Origin: an uncultured Aquimarina sp.
Lineage (GTDB): Bacteria > Bacteroidota > Bacteroidia > Flavobacteriales > Flavobacteriaceae
Direction: 5' to 3'
DNA: 64,000 bases
NCBI GenBank assembly: GCA_947489685.1
Contig: CANLEM010000001.1
Location: 806,001 to 870,000, forward strand
A program made the translations under genes and the position numbers. Below the pieces are notes generated by a model. It did not search any database and was not told the origin of the DNA. It worked only from the letters and a program-made list of their open reading frames with translations. Position 1 is the stretch's first letter. Each line of letters opens with the position of its first letter. Positions 30,186-41,090 of the stretch are shown one piece after another.

Positions 30186-30980
30186 ATGCAATATCAAGGG
30201 GTACTTACAAAGATGCAAACCGAAATAGGGAGTCCTATTCAATATTATCTGGTTTTCGAATCTGATTTTATTCATATCAATCAATTATTGAATAAAAAAA
30301 TAAATATAGCATTTGTGGGATATCAATGTCTTGCTTGTGGCGAGAATAAAAAGATATTTAGACAAGGATATTGTTATGATGATTTTTATAACCAACCTCA
30401 AGTGGGGGATTGGGTTATGCGTCCCGAGTTAAGTACAGCGCATCTTGGTGTCGAAGATAGAGATCTTGAGTTTGAAAAAAAGGCGCAACTTCAACCTCAT
30501 ATTGTATACTTGGCTAATTCTAGTAATGTTAAAGTGGGAGTAACGCGTAAATCTCAAGTTCCTACACGATGGATAGATCAAGGAGCGCATGAAGCGATTG
30601 AGATTGTCGAGGTGCCAAACAGATATTTGGCAGGGATTACTGAGGTAGCTTTAAAAGAACAGGTGGCCGATAAAACAAATTGGCGCACCATGCTAAAAAA
30701 TGAAATTGTAGATGAGGATCTTGTAGCGTTTAAGGATAAGATGAAAGGTTTTATTCCTGATGAGGTGAAAGAATATTTTATCGAAAACGGAAAAGAAACC
30801 AAATTAGATTTTCCGGTGTTGCGATATCCAGATAAGTTGAAAAGCCTTAACCTTGAAAAAACACCTGAGTACTCTGGTATTTTAAAAGGAATTAAAGGGC
30901 AGTACCTTATTTTTGAAGATAATACCGTTTTTAATGTTAGAAATAATGAAGGTTATGTTGTGCGGTTAACTATTAATTAA
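30186..30980 (+). CDS. DUF2797 domain protein
   Basis: LACGENKKIFRQGYCYDDF; VYLANSSNVKVGVTRKSQVPTRWIDQGA. Confidence 0.85.
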   Translation: MQYQGVLTKMQTEIGSPIQYYLVFESDFIHINQLLNKKINIAFVGYQCLACGENKKIFRQGYCYDDFYNQPQVGDWVMRPELSTAHLGVEDRDLEFEKKAQLQPHIVYLANSSNVKVGVTRKSQVPTRWIDQGAHEAIEIVEVPNRYLAGITEVALKEQVADKTNWRTMLKNEIVDEDLVAFKDKMKGFIPDEVKEYFIENGKETKLDFPVLRYPDKLKSLNLEKTPEYSGILKGIKGQYLIFEDNTVFNVRNNEGYVVRLTIN

Positions 30981-32439
30981 CCCTTTCATTAATTATAGCC
31001 AGTTCTTCTTTTCCGTAAATTTCGCATTGTTCGAGGGTGCTTACAATATCTTCGATAGTGGTTCTTGGGTTTATAAGGCACATTCTAAGTACAACTTGCC
31101 CTTGTAAAACAGTTGTTACCAGTAGTGCCTCTCTAGAATCGGTTATTTTTTTCGAAATATTTTGATTTACACGATCTAATTCTTCTTCAGAGAGATTTTG
31201 TTGTATAGGGTTGTATCTAAAATTTATAATAGCCAATGTAGCTGGTGATGTAATTTCCCATAAAACACTTTTTCTTAAAATCGCTTCAGTTTGTTCTGCT
31301 AAGTCGATATTATAAGTTATGGCCTTTTTGAAAGATGCTAGTCCAAAAGTTTTTAAAGACATATAAAACTTCAAAGCACGAAAACGTCGGGTAAGCTGGA
31401 TACCATGATCATAAAAATTGATTTCGGATTGATTGCCTTCTATATCTCTAAGGTATTCAGGTTTTTCAGTAAAAGTACTACTCAGCCATTCATGGTTTTT
31501 GACCAGTAAGCAACCCATCTCATAGGGTTGAAAAAACCATTTATGTGGATCTACAGTTAACGAATCTGCTCGCTCTATTCCTTTTAAAAGTTGTTTTCCG
31601 TTTTCTGAGAGTATAGCTGCTCCTCCATAAGCTCCATCAATGTGAAACCATAAATTTTCGGTTTTACAGATATTGGCCATTTCCTCAAGAGGGTCTACAG
31701 TTCCCGTGTTAGTAGTTCCTGCAGAGGCAATAATGCAAAAAGGTTGTAACCCTTCTAGGCGATCTCGGGCGATTATATTTTTTAGCTTATTTAGGGATAT
31801 TTTAAATTCGAGATCTGTTGGGATTATTCTAATTTGCTCTTTTTTAAACCCAATAACCTTAATTGCTTTTATGTTAGATGAGTGCGCTTGGTCAGAAAGG
31901 TATATGGTAGCTTTCGAAAAATCACTTCCGCATTTTATTCTACGTGCTGTTACCAAAGCTGTTAAATTGGCCATAGAACCTCCACTAGTAAAGATACCTC
32001 CTCCTTTTTTTGTTGGAAATCCAAAAATATTCAATAACCAATTCATGGTTACGATCTCTAATTCTGCAGCAGCAGGGGATGCCGCCCAACCACCAGAAAA
32101 GATATTGAATCCGGTAGCCAAAGTATCCGCCATTACGCTAATATAATTACTGGGGCCAGGAACAAAAGAATAGGACTTAGGATGTGATACAATGTTACTA
32201 TGTGGTATGATTTGATTCATTACAAAGTCTAAAACTTCATTGGGAGACGAAGGCAAATTAGGGATGTCTTCGGCAAGTAAAGAATCCATTTCTTCTCTCG
32301 AAGCCATGGCTACTGGCTTTTTATCTTTTTGGGTTTCAAAATGATCTACAATATGGTCAATAACCTTATAGCCATATTGTTTCATTTCTTCTTTAGATAA
32401 TTTCAATTTCGAATTGAGGTCATTTTTAATCATGATCAC
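30973..32439 (-). CDS. PLP-dependent group II amino acid decarboxylase family
   Basis: GGIFTSGGSMANLTAL, FHIDGAYGGAAI, SLTVDPHKWFFQPYEMGCLLV. Confidence 0.92.
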   Translation of the reverse strand: MIMIKNDLNSKLKLSKEEMKQYGYKVIDHIVDHFETQKDKKPVAMASREEMDSLLAEDIPNLPSSPNEVLDFVMNQIIPHSNIVSHPKSYSFVPGPSNYISVMADTLATGFNIFSGGWAASPAAAELEIVTMNWLLNIFGFPTKKGGGIFTSGGSMANLTALVTARRIKCGSDFSKATIYLSDQAHSSNIKAIKVIGFKKEQIRIIPTDLEFKISLNKLKNIIARDRLEGLQPFCIIASAGTTNTGTVDPLEEMANICKTENLWFHIDGAYGGAAILSENGKQLLKGIERADSLTVDPHKWFFQPYEMGCLLVKNHEWLSSTFTEKPEYLRDIEGNQSEINFYDHGIQLTRRFRALKFYMSLKTFGLASFKKAITYNIDLAEQTEAILRKSVLWEITSPATLAIINFRYNPIQQNLSEEELDRVNQNISKKITDSREALLVTTVLQGQVVLRMCLINPRTTIEDIVSTLEQCEIYGKEELAIINERVN

Positions 32440-32535
32440 ATATTTTTATCACAACATAGGCAAATGTAAGAAGTGTATGTTGTGATTTACTTGTATAATC
32501 TGATAAAAAAATGGTACGTTGCTAGTATTTACAAA

Positions 32536-33174
32536 CTAATCTATAATAAATTTTATACTCTGAAATATAGAAATAGTTATTAAGGCAATACCGATTATTC
32601 TATGAAGTTTGGTTTTGGAGCCTTCTTGTTTCTGAGACATTTTATTTCCCCATTTACCATAGAAATAGAGGGTGCCGATTTTGCCCAGATAAATCCCTAG
32701 GAAAAATAATGCAAGTGATGAAATTGGGTTTTGAGTCGTTAATTCAAAAATATATTTGTTGGTAAGGGATATAGCGATAATCCAGTAAATAATGACCGGG
32801 GGATTAAGTAGTGCCAACGAGAATCCGGTTAAAAATTTGGATTTGGGTAATTTAGTTCGGTATTTGGATTTCGACTTTGCATTGTTTTCTTTTGATTTGA
32901 TCACCATAAAATAGATGCCAATACCAAAAAATACTGTAATAAAAACTATTTGAATCCATCTGTTTTCCTGAAAAAAATCTGATAACTCCATACTACAGTG
33001 TAGTGCAAAAAAAGCCAACAATACTTCGCCTACGCCTGCGGCCATTGCTACATAGGATGCTTTTTTAATATTTTCTTTAATAGAGGTGTTAATTACTGCC
33101 AAATTAACTGCTCCTATAGGAGCTGCTCCTATCATAGCAATTATGGTTCCAATAAAAAGATATAGTATAGTCAT
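32536..33174 (-). CDS. LysE family translocator
   Basis: MIGAAPIGAVNLAVINTSIKENIKKASYVAMAAGVGE; five to six TM helices. Confidence 0.85.
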   Translation of the reverse strand: MTILYLFIGTIIAMIGAAPIGAVNLAVINTSIKENIKKASYVAMAAGVGEVLLAFFALHCSMELSDFFQENRWIQIVFITVFFGIGIYFMVIKSKENNAKSKSKYRTKLPKSKFLTGFSLALLNPPVIIYWIIAISLTNKYIFELTTQNPISSLALFFLGIYLGKIGTLYFYGKWGNKMSQKQEGSKTKLHRIIGIALITISIFQSIKFIID

Positions 33175-33229
33175 ACCAGCTTAGTTGTGATTATTTGTAA
33201 AATCTTACAGAGGATAAGAACAAAAAACA

Positions 33230-33251
33230 AAGAAGCGGCATTTGCCGCTTC
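33230..33251 (-). terminator. Hairpin downstream of the duplicated module
   Basis: AAGCGGCA-TT-TGCCGCTT. Confidence 0.5.
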
Positions 33252-33297
33252 CTACCCTAAGTAATATAATGATAATTTAAAAACACATTATAGATTT

Positions 33298-33741
33298 TTA
33301 AAAACTTCCGTTGACGCCTATTCGCATCTTCTTGATAATATCTTCAAAGTAGAGTATAGTCCAGATAATTTTTTCGGTATCGGCATATGGGACTAGTTCT
33401 TCAATAACTTCTTTGGTGGTAGTTAGATTTTTTTCGGTTGCTTCGGTGTTGCTTTTCAAGATTTTAAGATGTCGTGAGTCTTCTTTAATTCCTATGTCAC
33501 TTAATTTTACACCAGCTTCATTGGTTAGAGAGATTAGGGGGAGTATAGTCATGATTTCTTCTACACGATCCTTGTATAGTTTTATGAGTTCTCCTTTTTT
33601 CAATACTTCAAGATCATTAATAGTATGAAATTTACTTATTTGTTTCTTCTGAGTAAAAAATACTGGGTTGTATGCCTTTTGCGCTATAGAACCTTGAATA
33701 ATTACAATAAAGAAAAAAATGGTAGATAAGAATTTGAACAT
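33298..33741 (-). CDS. Small secreted hypothetical protein, module copy B
   Basis: Signal peptide; shares KGELI-LY-(R)VEEI-TILP--LTNEAGV-LSDIGIKE and C-terminal YADTEKI-W-ILYFE-IIKK-RIG-NG-F with 35597-36034. Confidence 0.7.
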   Translation of the reverse strand: MFKFLSTIFFFIVIIQGSIAQKAYNPVFFTQKKQISKFHTINDLEVLKKGELIKLYKDRVEEIMTILPLISLTNEAGVKLSDIGIKEDSRHLKILKSNTEATEKNLTTTKEVIEELVPYADTEKIIWTILYFEDIIKKMRIGVNGSF

Positions 33742-33807
33742 ATAATTTTTGATAAAATGTTTTTTGATCCGATTTTAGGAATCCCAAAAATCGGATCAAA
33801 TTAAAAT

Positions 33808-35085
33808 CTACTGCATAACCATATAGTTATTCATAGATTGCTTTAATTTAAATTTGGGGGCTATATTATTTTGTGGATCATCAAAAAGATCTTTTACATC
33901 AATAAAATTTTTGGTGAACCTATTATATTTTAGAATGTTTAAAGCATTTTTCTTAATTACCTGATTAGGCATTTCAACCCCTCCGCTGTGGATGTTGAAG
34001 AAACTATTGTCCATCATAAAGGCTTTTTGTATCGAAGCTAATGAAGTATACGATTTATCGAATTTTACAACATCTGAAAAACCAGAGATTTTCGATTTGT
34101 GAATATAAGTCATTGCCGAATTTGAAGTATAAATTGCCGATCCCGTATGCTGAAAATTTGTTTGGTCTGATAGGTTAACTAATGTTGCATTAGTAATGGT
34201 AACATCGGTAATGTCATTTGGTTTGGTAAACCCAAGATTTTTATTGTAACCGTCTACCTCTATTGCATAAGAACCAGTAGGGCTGGTAATATATGGATGA
34301 CGTATTGCTACTATGTTATTCAAATTTCCTTTGAAACCTTCAGAAATATGATAATCATCTTCATTGGCCTTGAAAGAGATTAGATTTTGGATATTATTGG
34401 TACCTCCATGAAAATTAAAAGAATCTTGCCCGGAGTGACTTATCATAATGTTATCTATAATAGAAGAAGAGCCTATTCCATATAGCGTAAGTCCATTAGA
34501 TCCTTGTCTTCTTTTAGTGGTGTTACCAGAAAATTCGATTCTTACATATCTTAAGATTGCAGTTTCTTCATCGGTTTGATTACCGCCATATGATGAGAAC
34601 TGAGGATTAAAATTTCCCTCCATGATACCCGTGCCAGAGGCAGTGTTTGTTTTTCCTGATCCAGCGATAATTATACCACCCCAGTCTCCACTATTTCTTG
34701 ATTTAGCACCTTTGTTGGATGTAAAGACTATAGGATAAGATTTTGTACCCGCAGCAATAAGTTTTGATCCTTTGGTAATGATAAGATTAGCTGGATTTTT
34801 GTGATCACCTCTTATAATGGTTCCTTCTTGTATAGTCAAAGAAGCACCACTAGTAACATAAACATCGCCTGATATTAAATATACGACGTCATTGGTTAAG
34901 TAAGTGTTGTTTGCAATAATATTAGGTAGTTTTTCTTCAGCATTTGGATATTCTGTCTTGTTAGGAGAGAAGTTCGTCCATACTTTTGCCCATCTGTCGT
35001 CATTTTCATTAAAATCTTGTGCATAAATAGTAAAAGAAAAAAATAATAGGATAAAACCTGTAACCAGTGAGCAATTTTTTATCAT
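33808..35085 (-). CDS. Secreted repeat-rich (probable beta-helix) hypothetical protein, module copy B
   Basis: Signal peptide; SGDVYVTSGASLTIQEGTIIRGD, GDWGGIIIAGSGKTN; paralogous to 36075-37343. Confidence 0.7.
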   Translation of the reverse strand: MIKNCSLVTGFILLFFSFTIYAQDFNENDDRWAKVWTNFSPNKTEYPNAEEKLPNIIANNTYLTNDVVYLISGDVYVTSGASLTIQEGTIIRGDHKNPANLIITKGSKLIAAGTKSYPIVFTSNKGAKSRNSGDWGGIIIAGSGKTNTASGTGIMEGNFNPQFSSYGGNQTDEETAILRYVRIEFSGNTTKRRQGSNGLTLYGIGSSSIIDNIMISHSGQDSFNFHGGTNNIQNLISFKANEDDYHISEGFKGNLNNIVAIRHPYITSPTGSYAIEVDGYNKNLGFTKPNDITDVTITNATLVNLSDQTNFQHTGSAIYTSNSAMTYIHKSKISGFSDVVKFDKSYTSLASIQKAFMMDNSFFNIHSGGVEMPNQVIKKNALNILKYNRFTKNFIDVKDLFDDPQNNIAPKFKLKQSMNNYMVMQ

Positions 35086-35531
35086 AATAGTTTATTTTGG
35101 GGTTAAAACTATTGGAGGAAATTTATCTCCTTCAATTTTGGGATTACTAAGTTAACAGAGTTTTGTTAAAGTTGGTTACGTGTTTACCGTAAACTTTGTA
35201 TGTTCGTCGTTGTTTTAACTATAATTATGAAAACATTAAGAGTATTATTCCTACTAATGTTAATTTTAATTTTTTGATTATCAGAGAAATAGAAAATTTA
35301 CATGTATATTGTCTAGGTATTTTGTAATACAGCGATTTTGATTTAATTTTGTTAAAAAAAAGGGTTTTTTCCCCTAAATGCTTATATGTTTTAATGCCTT
35401 TTAGGAGTTAAATGTCAGATTTAATTTACCGAAAGTATTGTGTTAATCATCAGATAATTAGAAAAATGAATTCAGATTGATGTTTAAAGCGTATAAATGT
35501 CAAAGGATTTTTTTGGAAATGTTTTAATAAT

Positions 35532-35562
35532 AAAAAAGCGACTTTAATTTAAAGTCGCTTTC
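35532..35562 (-). terminator. Hairpin downstream of module copy A
   Basis: AAAAAAGCGACTTTAAATTAAAGTCGCTTT-like: AAGCGACTTT-AATTT-AAAGTCGCTT. Confidence 0.7.
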
Positions 35563-35596
35563 TAAAATATTGTTGTTTTATAAAGAGAGATAATAT

Positions 35597-36034
35597 TTAG
35601 AAATTTCCGTTTGCGCCAATTCGTATCTTTTTTATAATCTCTTCAAAATATAAGATCGCCCAAACAATTTTTTCGGTATCCGCGTAGGGGATAAATTCAG
35701 ATATTACATCATCAGTACCTTCAATGGTCTCTAGTGTCGTTTCGTGAAACTTATCAAGAGATTTTAAATGATCAGAACTTTCTTTAATACCAATATCCGA
35801 CAAAGAGACGCCAGCTTCGTTTGTTAAGGCGAGATACGGAAGTATGGTAGTTATTTCTTTTACTCGTTCTGTATACAGTTGGATTAACTCACCTTTTTTT
35901 AATTCTTCTAGTTGATCAATGGTATGAAATTTTCCAGTCATAATATTTTGATCAAAAAACACATTCTTTTTGGACTGTGCATGGCTATAACTGGCGATAA
36001 AGATTATAAAAAGGATACTAGTTAGTGTTTTCAT
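35597..36034 (-). CDS. Small secreted hypothetical protein, module copy A
   Basis: Signal peptide MKTLTSILFIIFIASYSHAQ; paralog of 33298-33741. Confidence 0.7.
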   Translation of the reverse strand: MKTLTSILFIIFIASYSHAQSKKNVFFDQNIMTGKFHTIDQLEELKKGELIQLYTERVKEITTILPYLALTNEAGVSLSDIGIKESSDHLKSLDKFHETTLETIEGTDDVISEFIPYADTEKIVWAILYFEEIIKKIRIGANGNF

Positions 36035-36074
36035 TCTTTTGAAGGTTTTTTATGAGCGATCATGTTTGCTAAGT

Positions 36075-37343
36075 CTATTGCATAACGGTATAGCTTTCAG
36101 GATCTTTAAGCGAGAATTTAGGATGTTTTTTGTCAAGAGGGTCGGTAAATAAATCTTTAACACTTTTGAAATTATTGGTATACATATTATATTTTAGTAG
36201 TTGATCTGTTCGGATCTTAAACTCAAAGCTAATCAATACTGGCGTATTATGCACATTAAAAATGCTATTTTCTAACAAAAAACATTTTTCAATATCATGA
36301 TAAGATTGATATGATTTATCAAACATAACAACATTTGCAAAGCCCGATATCTTTGATTCAGTAATTTCTAATCTTGCCAAGTTTTTTGAGGAAATGGCGG
36401 CCACTGTATGTTTATAATTTTTTTGATCAGACAAGTTGATTAAGGAGGCATTTTTTATTTTGACATGTGATAGAGAGCTCGGATTGATATATCCTTCTTT
36501 TTTATCATAGCCATCAGTTTCTATAGCATAAGAACCACTAACATCGCTAATATATGGATGTCTTACTGCTAATATATTATGCAATTCTGCCTTATATCCA
36601 AGCGTAAAATCAAAATCATCATCCTTTGCTTTATAGGATATTAAATTATGCATGTCTACCGAGCCTCCAAAACACTCGAAAGAATCATCGGCCGAGTAGC
36701 TTACCATAATATTGTTTACAATTGATTTTTTTCCTAAAGCGTATAGCGATAGGCCATTTAATTCTTTGGATTGGTTAATTTTTTTTCCTGCAAATTCAAT
36801 TCTTACGAAAGACATTTCTGTGGTTAACTCATCTTCATTATCACCACCATAGCTAGCGTATTGAGGCAAAAAGTTTCCTTCCAGAACTTTTGAAACCGAA
36901 GGAGAATTAATTTTCCCGGATCCGGCTATAACGATACCTCCCCAATCTCCAGGTTTTCTGGATTTAGGAACATTATTGGATGTAAAAACAATAGGAGACG
37001 TTTTCGAGCCATTAGCTACAAGTTTTGCTCCTTTGGTTATCACCAAACTCGTAGAGTTTTTGGCATCACATCTTATAATGGTGCCTTCTTCAATGGTGAG
37101 TGTAGCATTATTAGTAACATAAACGTTTCCGGACATTAGATATACTACGTCGCTTCTTAAACGAGAATTGGTTTCGATAAGATTAGGAAGAATTTCTTCT
37201 GGTTCAGGATAGTCCTGAAGATTAGGATCAAAACAAGTCCATCCTTTGGTCCATTTCAGTTGCGGATCACTAATTTCTGTTTGTGAAAAAGAGAAAATAG
37301 AAAAACAACAACAGAGTACTATTGGTATTATATTCAATTTCAT
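36075..37343 (-). CDS. Secreted repeat-rich (probable beta-helix) hypothetical protein, module copy A
   Basis: Paralog of 33808-35085 along its length, both ending in -VMQ. Confidence 0.7.
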   Translation of the reverse strand: MKLNIIPIVLCCCFSIFSFSQTEISDPQLKWTKGWTCFDPNLQDYPEPEEILPNLIETNSRLRSDVVYLMSGNVYVTNNATLTIEEGTIIRCDAKNSTSLVITKGAKLVANGSKTSPIVFTSNNVPKSRKPGDWGGIVIAGSGKINSPSVSKVLEGNFLPQYASYGGDNEDELTTEMSFVRIEFAGKKINQSKELNGLSLYALGKKSIVNNIMVSYSADDSFECFGGSVDMHNLISYKAKDDDFDFTLGYKAELHNILAVRHPYISDVSGSYAIETDGYDKKEGYINPSSLSHVKIKNASLINLSDQKNYKHTVAAISSKNLARLEITESKISGFANVVMFDKSYQSYHDIEKCFLLENSIFNVHNTPVLISFEFKIRTDQLLKYNMYTNNFKSVKDLFTDPLDKKHPKFSLKDPESYTVMQ

Positions 37344-37552
37344 AACTGGGGTGGGGGTGTTTGGTTTAGAATTAAAATTATACCATTATTTTACTTTTAC
37401 TGACAATTGTAACGTTATTAAAATGTTAACCTAATTTTGAAGAATATATTGTTCAGAGGAGTATAGTTTTTTCCACAAAACATATACTGGAAATTGAAGA
37501 AATCCAGCGTTATAATTTGTTATATGTATTGTTAATAAGCTTTTGAGGGAGC

Positions 37553-40177
37553 TTAATTTTTAACAGAATCCTTTTTCTTCTTTCCGCCTAAGAATCCACC
37601 CAGAATATTTTTGGCTGTATTTTTTAGTGCATCCTCGTTAGTTGTGGTTGTTTTGGTAGAATCATTTTTCTTAGTTCCACCCAGAAGATCTGTTAGTACC
37701 TTTTTGCCTTCGCCTACGATCTTGTCTGTTGCTTTTTCTTTTTGTTTATTCACTATTTGTTGTGTGAGTTGTTTTACTGCCTGGCCGGTGCTTAAATTTA
37801 CTTTTGGGTTTGTGAAATTTCCTGAAATTCCGATAGGAAGCCCGACAGTCATACTATTAGCTTCTTTTTCGTCAAGTTGAGATAGTAAACTTCCTACTTC
37901 GTTGCCTAGATATTTAGCCGGAACATCAACAGTAACATTGTAATTCATACTTTGATCAAAACTATGATTTCCGCCTGCAGTAATTTTTATGCCTTCTACA
38001 TCAAATTCGAATGGCTTAACATTTATTTTTCCATCATCAAAGCTTAGGTTAGTTTTGATATCTTTTAAATTTAATTTGTCAAGTTCTATAAAATTAAGTT
38101 GACCATCTAATTTTGATAATAGCGGAGTTTTGGTTGTAGATACTTGCGCATTTAAGATTTCTGCAAGGGCTTTTCCTTTTAACGATGTTAATACCGGCGT
38201 GAGGTCGTCGTTTAATCTACCATTAAGGTTAATTTGAGAGGTAAGATTACCAGTTAATGCTCGAGCAATTGGAGCGAGACCTTTAATCAATTCAAGGTTA
38301 TTGAAAGATTGAACAATATCTATTTTGCTTAAATCTAAAGCCATGTCAAATGTAGGGACTTCGGATTTTGTAGATACATTACCATTAAAAGCTAATCCTC
38401 CATCAAATATATTTGAGGTAACATTTTGTAAATAGGCAGTCTCATCTTTGATTTTTACTGTTCCTTTGGTGTTTTGTAAGGTAAGATTATCATAGATTAC
38501 TTTTTTCGTATCAAAATTAAGAGTGGCATCTAGGAAAGAAGGGATTTTCATTCCTTCGTTTTCTTGGTTGTTTGTATCGGGGGTTTCTTCGGGAGTTTCT
38601 GAATCATTCACCATAAAATCACTAACCGCAAAAACATTTGATGTAACATCAAAATTTCCTTTCAAATCTTGTTTAGAAAATAAGAAACCCATCAGGTTAT
38701 CGATCGTTCCTGTTGCTCCAAGATCAGATTGACCAGTGCTAGCTTGCATTTTATCCAAAGAAATCGTTTGTGGATTAAAGCTAACATCTGCAGCTGCAAT
38801 TTTAACCTCATTAGGTAAATCAGACGAGGCATATGTGAATTCAGAAATGCTTGCAGTACCCGAACTTTTTACATTTTGATATTGTTCTTTTTCTAGAGAT
38901 TGCATATCAAAATGAGTGCGTACATCTGCTTTTACTATTCCATTAATCTTTTCTTCTAACTCTAATGGATATGCTTGATTTAGATTAGCCAGGTTTAAAG
39001 TTCCGTCCAACATCATGTCAACGATCATATTTTTAGTGATGTTTTTTAAATAGCCTTTGGCAGCAAATGAATCCTCGTCTATTTTAAAAGTTAAGTTTTC
39101 TATTTTTACATAGGTGTCATCAACTAATCCTGTTTCATTCTTTATCTGAGTATCAATATTAATATTTCTAACTCCTTTAGGAAGGTCAGGGTATTTGAAG
39201 GATGCATTATGAGATTTTATTTGTATATCCATAGTAGGTATATACGTGTCGTCAGATTTTCCTTTAACAATTCCATTAATCGAAAAATCTCCTGCGGTGG
39301 TCACTCCATCAAGGTTTTTGGCATAAGTTTCTGGTATAACGGCAAGAAAGTTTTTAAAATCAGAAGTAGGGGTCTTAAAACTTAGATCTATATCGGTATC
39401 TTTCTCATTAAGCTGAACAAATCCTGCAAATTCTAAAGGCAATCTATTAATAAGTGCTTTGTTTTCTTTAAACGAATATCGCTGATTTTTAAGATCTAAT
39501 TCTATTTCTGCGTCTAATTGCAGCTTGTTATTGTTTAAGTATTTAGTATCCTCTAAGCTAAATGATGCTTCGGTGTCTGTTTTAGTGTCTAGAATTACTT
39601 TTTCTCCAGAAACGGATCCATCACCCTGATGATTAAGGTTAGTCATTTCTAAAACAGTCTTACTCACATCATCGATAAAAAAGATTTTACTATCATTAAT
39701 TTCATAATGTTCTAGGGCAAATACAAAAGAACTATTACTTTCCTCTTCGGGAGCGGGTACAGCCTCTTTTTCATCGGTTTTGGTAATATCAAAATTCGAA
39801 TTACCAAGAGAATCAGTTTTAATGGCAATATGGGCCTCATCAATAATGATTTTTTGAACATTTATAGCTTCAGAAGTGTCTTTAAACAATTCGTTAACCG
39901 ACATGTTGAGCGCTATTTTTTTTGAATATGCAAGTGTATCTCCTTCAAAAGGAGCATAGTTTATGATCGAAAGTTCGTCAATAATTACAGAAGCTCTAGG
40001 GAAACTTCTTATCAAGCTAATATCAATGTCGGCAAAATCAACCTTTGCATTTACATGTTGATTAACTATATAACGTACCTTTTCTTTGATAGTTCCCTTA
40101 AATATAAAAGGAATTGAGATGATTCCGATAATACAAAGCAAAAGAATAACACCAAGAATTTTAAGGGCTTTTTTCAT
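37553..40177 (-). CDS. AsmA family protein
   Basis: N-terminal TM; VDFADIDISLIRSFPRASVIIDELSI; AsmA-like C-terminal region (NLTSQINLNGRLND, LSKLDGQLNFIELDKLNLKDI). Confidence 0.88.
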   Translation of the reverse strand: MKKALKILGVILLLCIIGIISIPFIFKGTIKEKVRYIVNQHVNAKVDFADIDISLIRSFPRASVIIDELSIINYAPFEGDTLAYSKKIALNMSVNELFKDTSEAINVQKIIIDEAHIAIKTDSLGNSNFDITKTDEKEAVPAPEEESNSSFVFALEHYEINDSKIFFIDDVSKTVLEMTNLNHQGDGSVSGEKVILDTKTDTEASFSLEDTKYLNNNKLQLDAEIELDLKNQRYSFKENKALINRLPLEFAGFVQLNEKDTDIDLSFKTPTSDFKNFLAVIPETYAKNLDGVTTAGDFSINGIVKGKSDDTYIPTMDIQIKSHNASFKYPDLPKGVRNINIDTQIKNETGLVDDTYVKIENLTFKIDEDSFAAKGYLKNITKNMIVDMMLDGTLNLANLNQAYPLELEEKINGIVKADVRTHFDMQSLEKEQYQNVKSSGTASISEFTYASSDLPNEVKIAAADVSFNPQTISLDKMQASTGQSDLGATGTIDNLMGFLFSKQDLKGNFDVTSNVFAVSDFMVNDSETPEETPDTNNQENEGMKIPSFLDATLNFDTKKVIYDNLTLQNTKGTVKIKDETAYLQNVTSNIFDGGLAFNGNVSTKSEVPTFDMALDLSKIDIVQSFNNLELIKGLAPIARALTGNLTSQINLNGRLNDDLTPVLTSLKGKALAEILNAQVSTTKTPLLSKLDGQLNFIELDKLNLKDIKTNLSFDDGKINVKPFEFDVEGIKITAGGNHSFDQSMNYNVTVDVPAKYLGNEVGSLLSQLDEKEANSMTVGLPIGISGNFTNPKVNLSTGQAVKQLTQQIVNKQKEKATDKIVGEGKKVLTDLLGGTKKNDSTKTTTTNEDALKNTAKNILGGFLGGKKKKDSVKN

Positions 40178-40274
40178 GTGTTTGGGTTGGTTATGTTTTT
40201 GTTAAAGGGTTTTATATAGTAACGATATGCAAAGATACTATGTTGCTTTTTTTAAGTTAAGTATTTGTTAGATT

Positions 40275-40982
40275 TTATATGTCCATATCGATTTCTTCTC
40301 CTTGCTTTAGATTAAATTTCTTTCTTAAAGTATAGACTGCCAAATACAGTAAAGGAGTATCTAACGCCGCTACCAATACTTTAAATAGAAAGCCATTTAG
40401 TAATAATAACCCAAACTTATCCCAAGAAATAATGCCTCCGAAGCACAATAACAGTAGTACTGTGGCTGTATCGATCAATTGTGATGAAAAGGTAGAGAAG
40501 TTATTTCTTAGCCAGAGATGTTTCCCTTTAGTAATACGTTTCCAAAAATGAAAAATCTGAATATCTATATATTGGGCAAAAAGATATGCTATCATAGACG
40601 CAAAAACGGCAATGGCTGTTGCTCCAAAGACATTTTTAAATATTTCATCATTTATTGGTGACCAAGAAGTGGCAGGAACTACTGTTGCCGCTGATACTAT
40701 TAATAAAGAAAAGAAAGAAGCAAAAATTCCTGCGGTTACTATTTGGTTGGCCTTACGTTTTCCGAAAATTTCACTAATAATATCAGTGATTAAAAAAGTT
40801 ATTGGGTATGGTAATATACCAACCGAGATTTCAAAAGTATACATGCCAAAAAAATCCCAATAAAAGAATTTCTGAAAAATAAGGTTTGATGCAACCAATG
40901 ACGAAATAAACAATGCACCTAGTATAAGATAAATCTTGTAAGCGAATTGTTTATCCTTTGGACTCAAGGAGGGTTTGTTCAA
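40275..40982 (-). CDS. Queuosine precursor transporter (YhhQ/VUT family)
   Basis: PYPITFLITDIISEIFGKRKANQIV; multiple TM helices. Confidence 0.9.
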   Translation of the reverse strand: MNKPSLSPKDKQFAYKIYLILGALFISSLVASNLIFQKFFYWDFFGMYTFEISVGILPYPITFLITDIISEIFGKRKANQIVTAGIFASFFSLLIVSAATVVPATSWSPINDEIFKNVFGATAIAVFASMIAYLFAQYIDIQIFHFWKRITKGKHLWLRNNFSTFSSQLIDTATVLLLLCFGGIISWDKFGLLLLNGFLFKVLVAALDTPLLYLAVYTLRKKFNLKQGEEIDMDI

Positions 40983-41090
40983 AATAAACTAGTTAATAAT
41001 ACTTCGTGTAAAAATAAGGCGAAGTGATTTTGTTTTACTTAATTTGTTCTTAAAAATAAGAAGTTCTATCCAGAATATAAATGTCTCATA

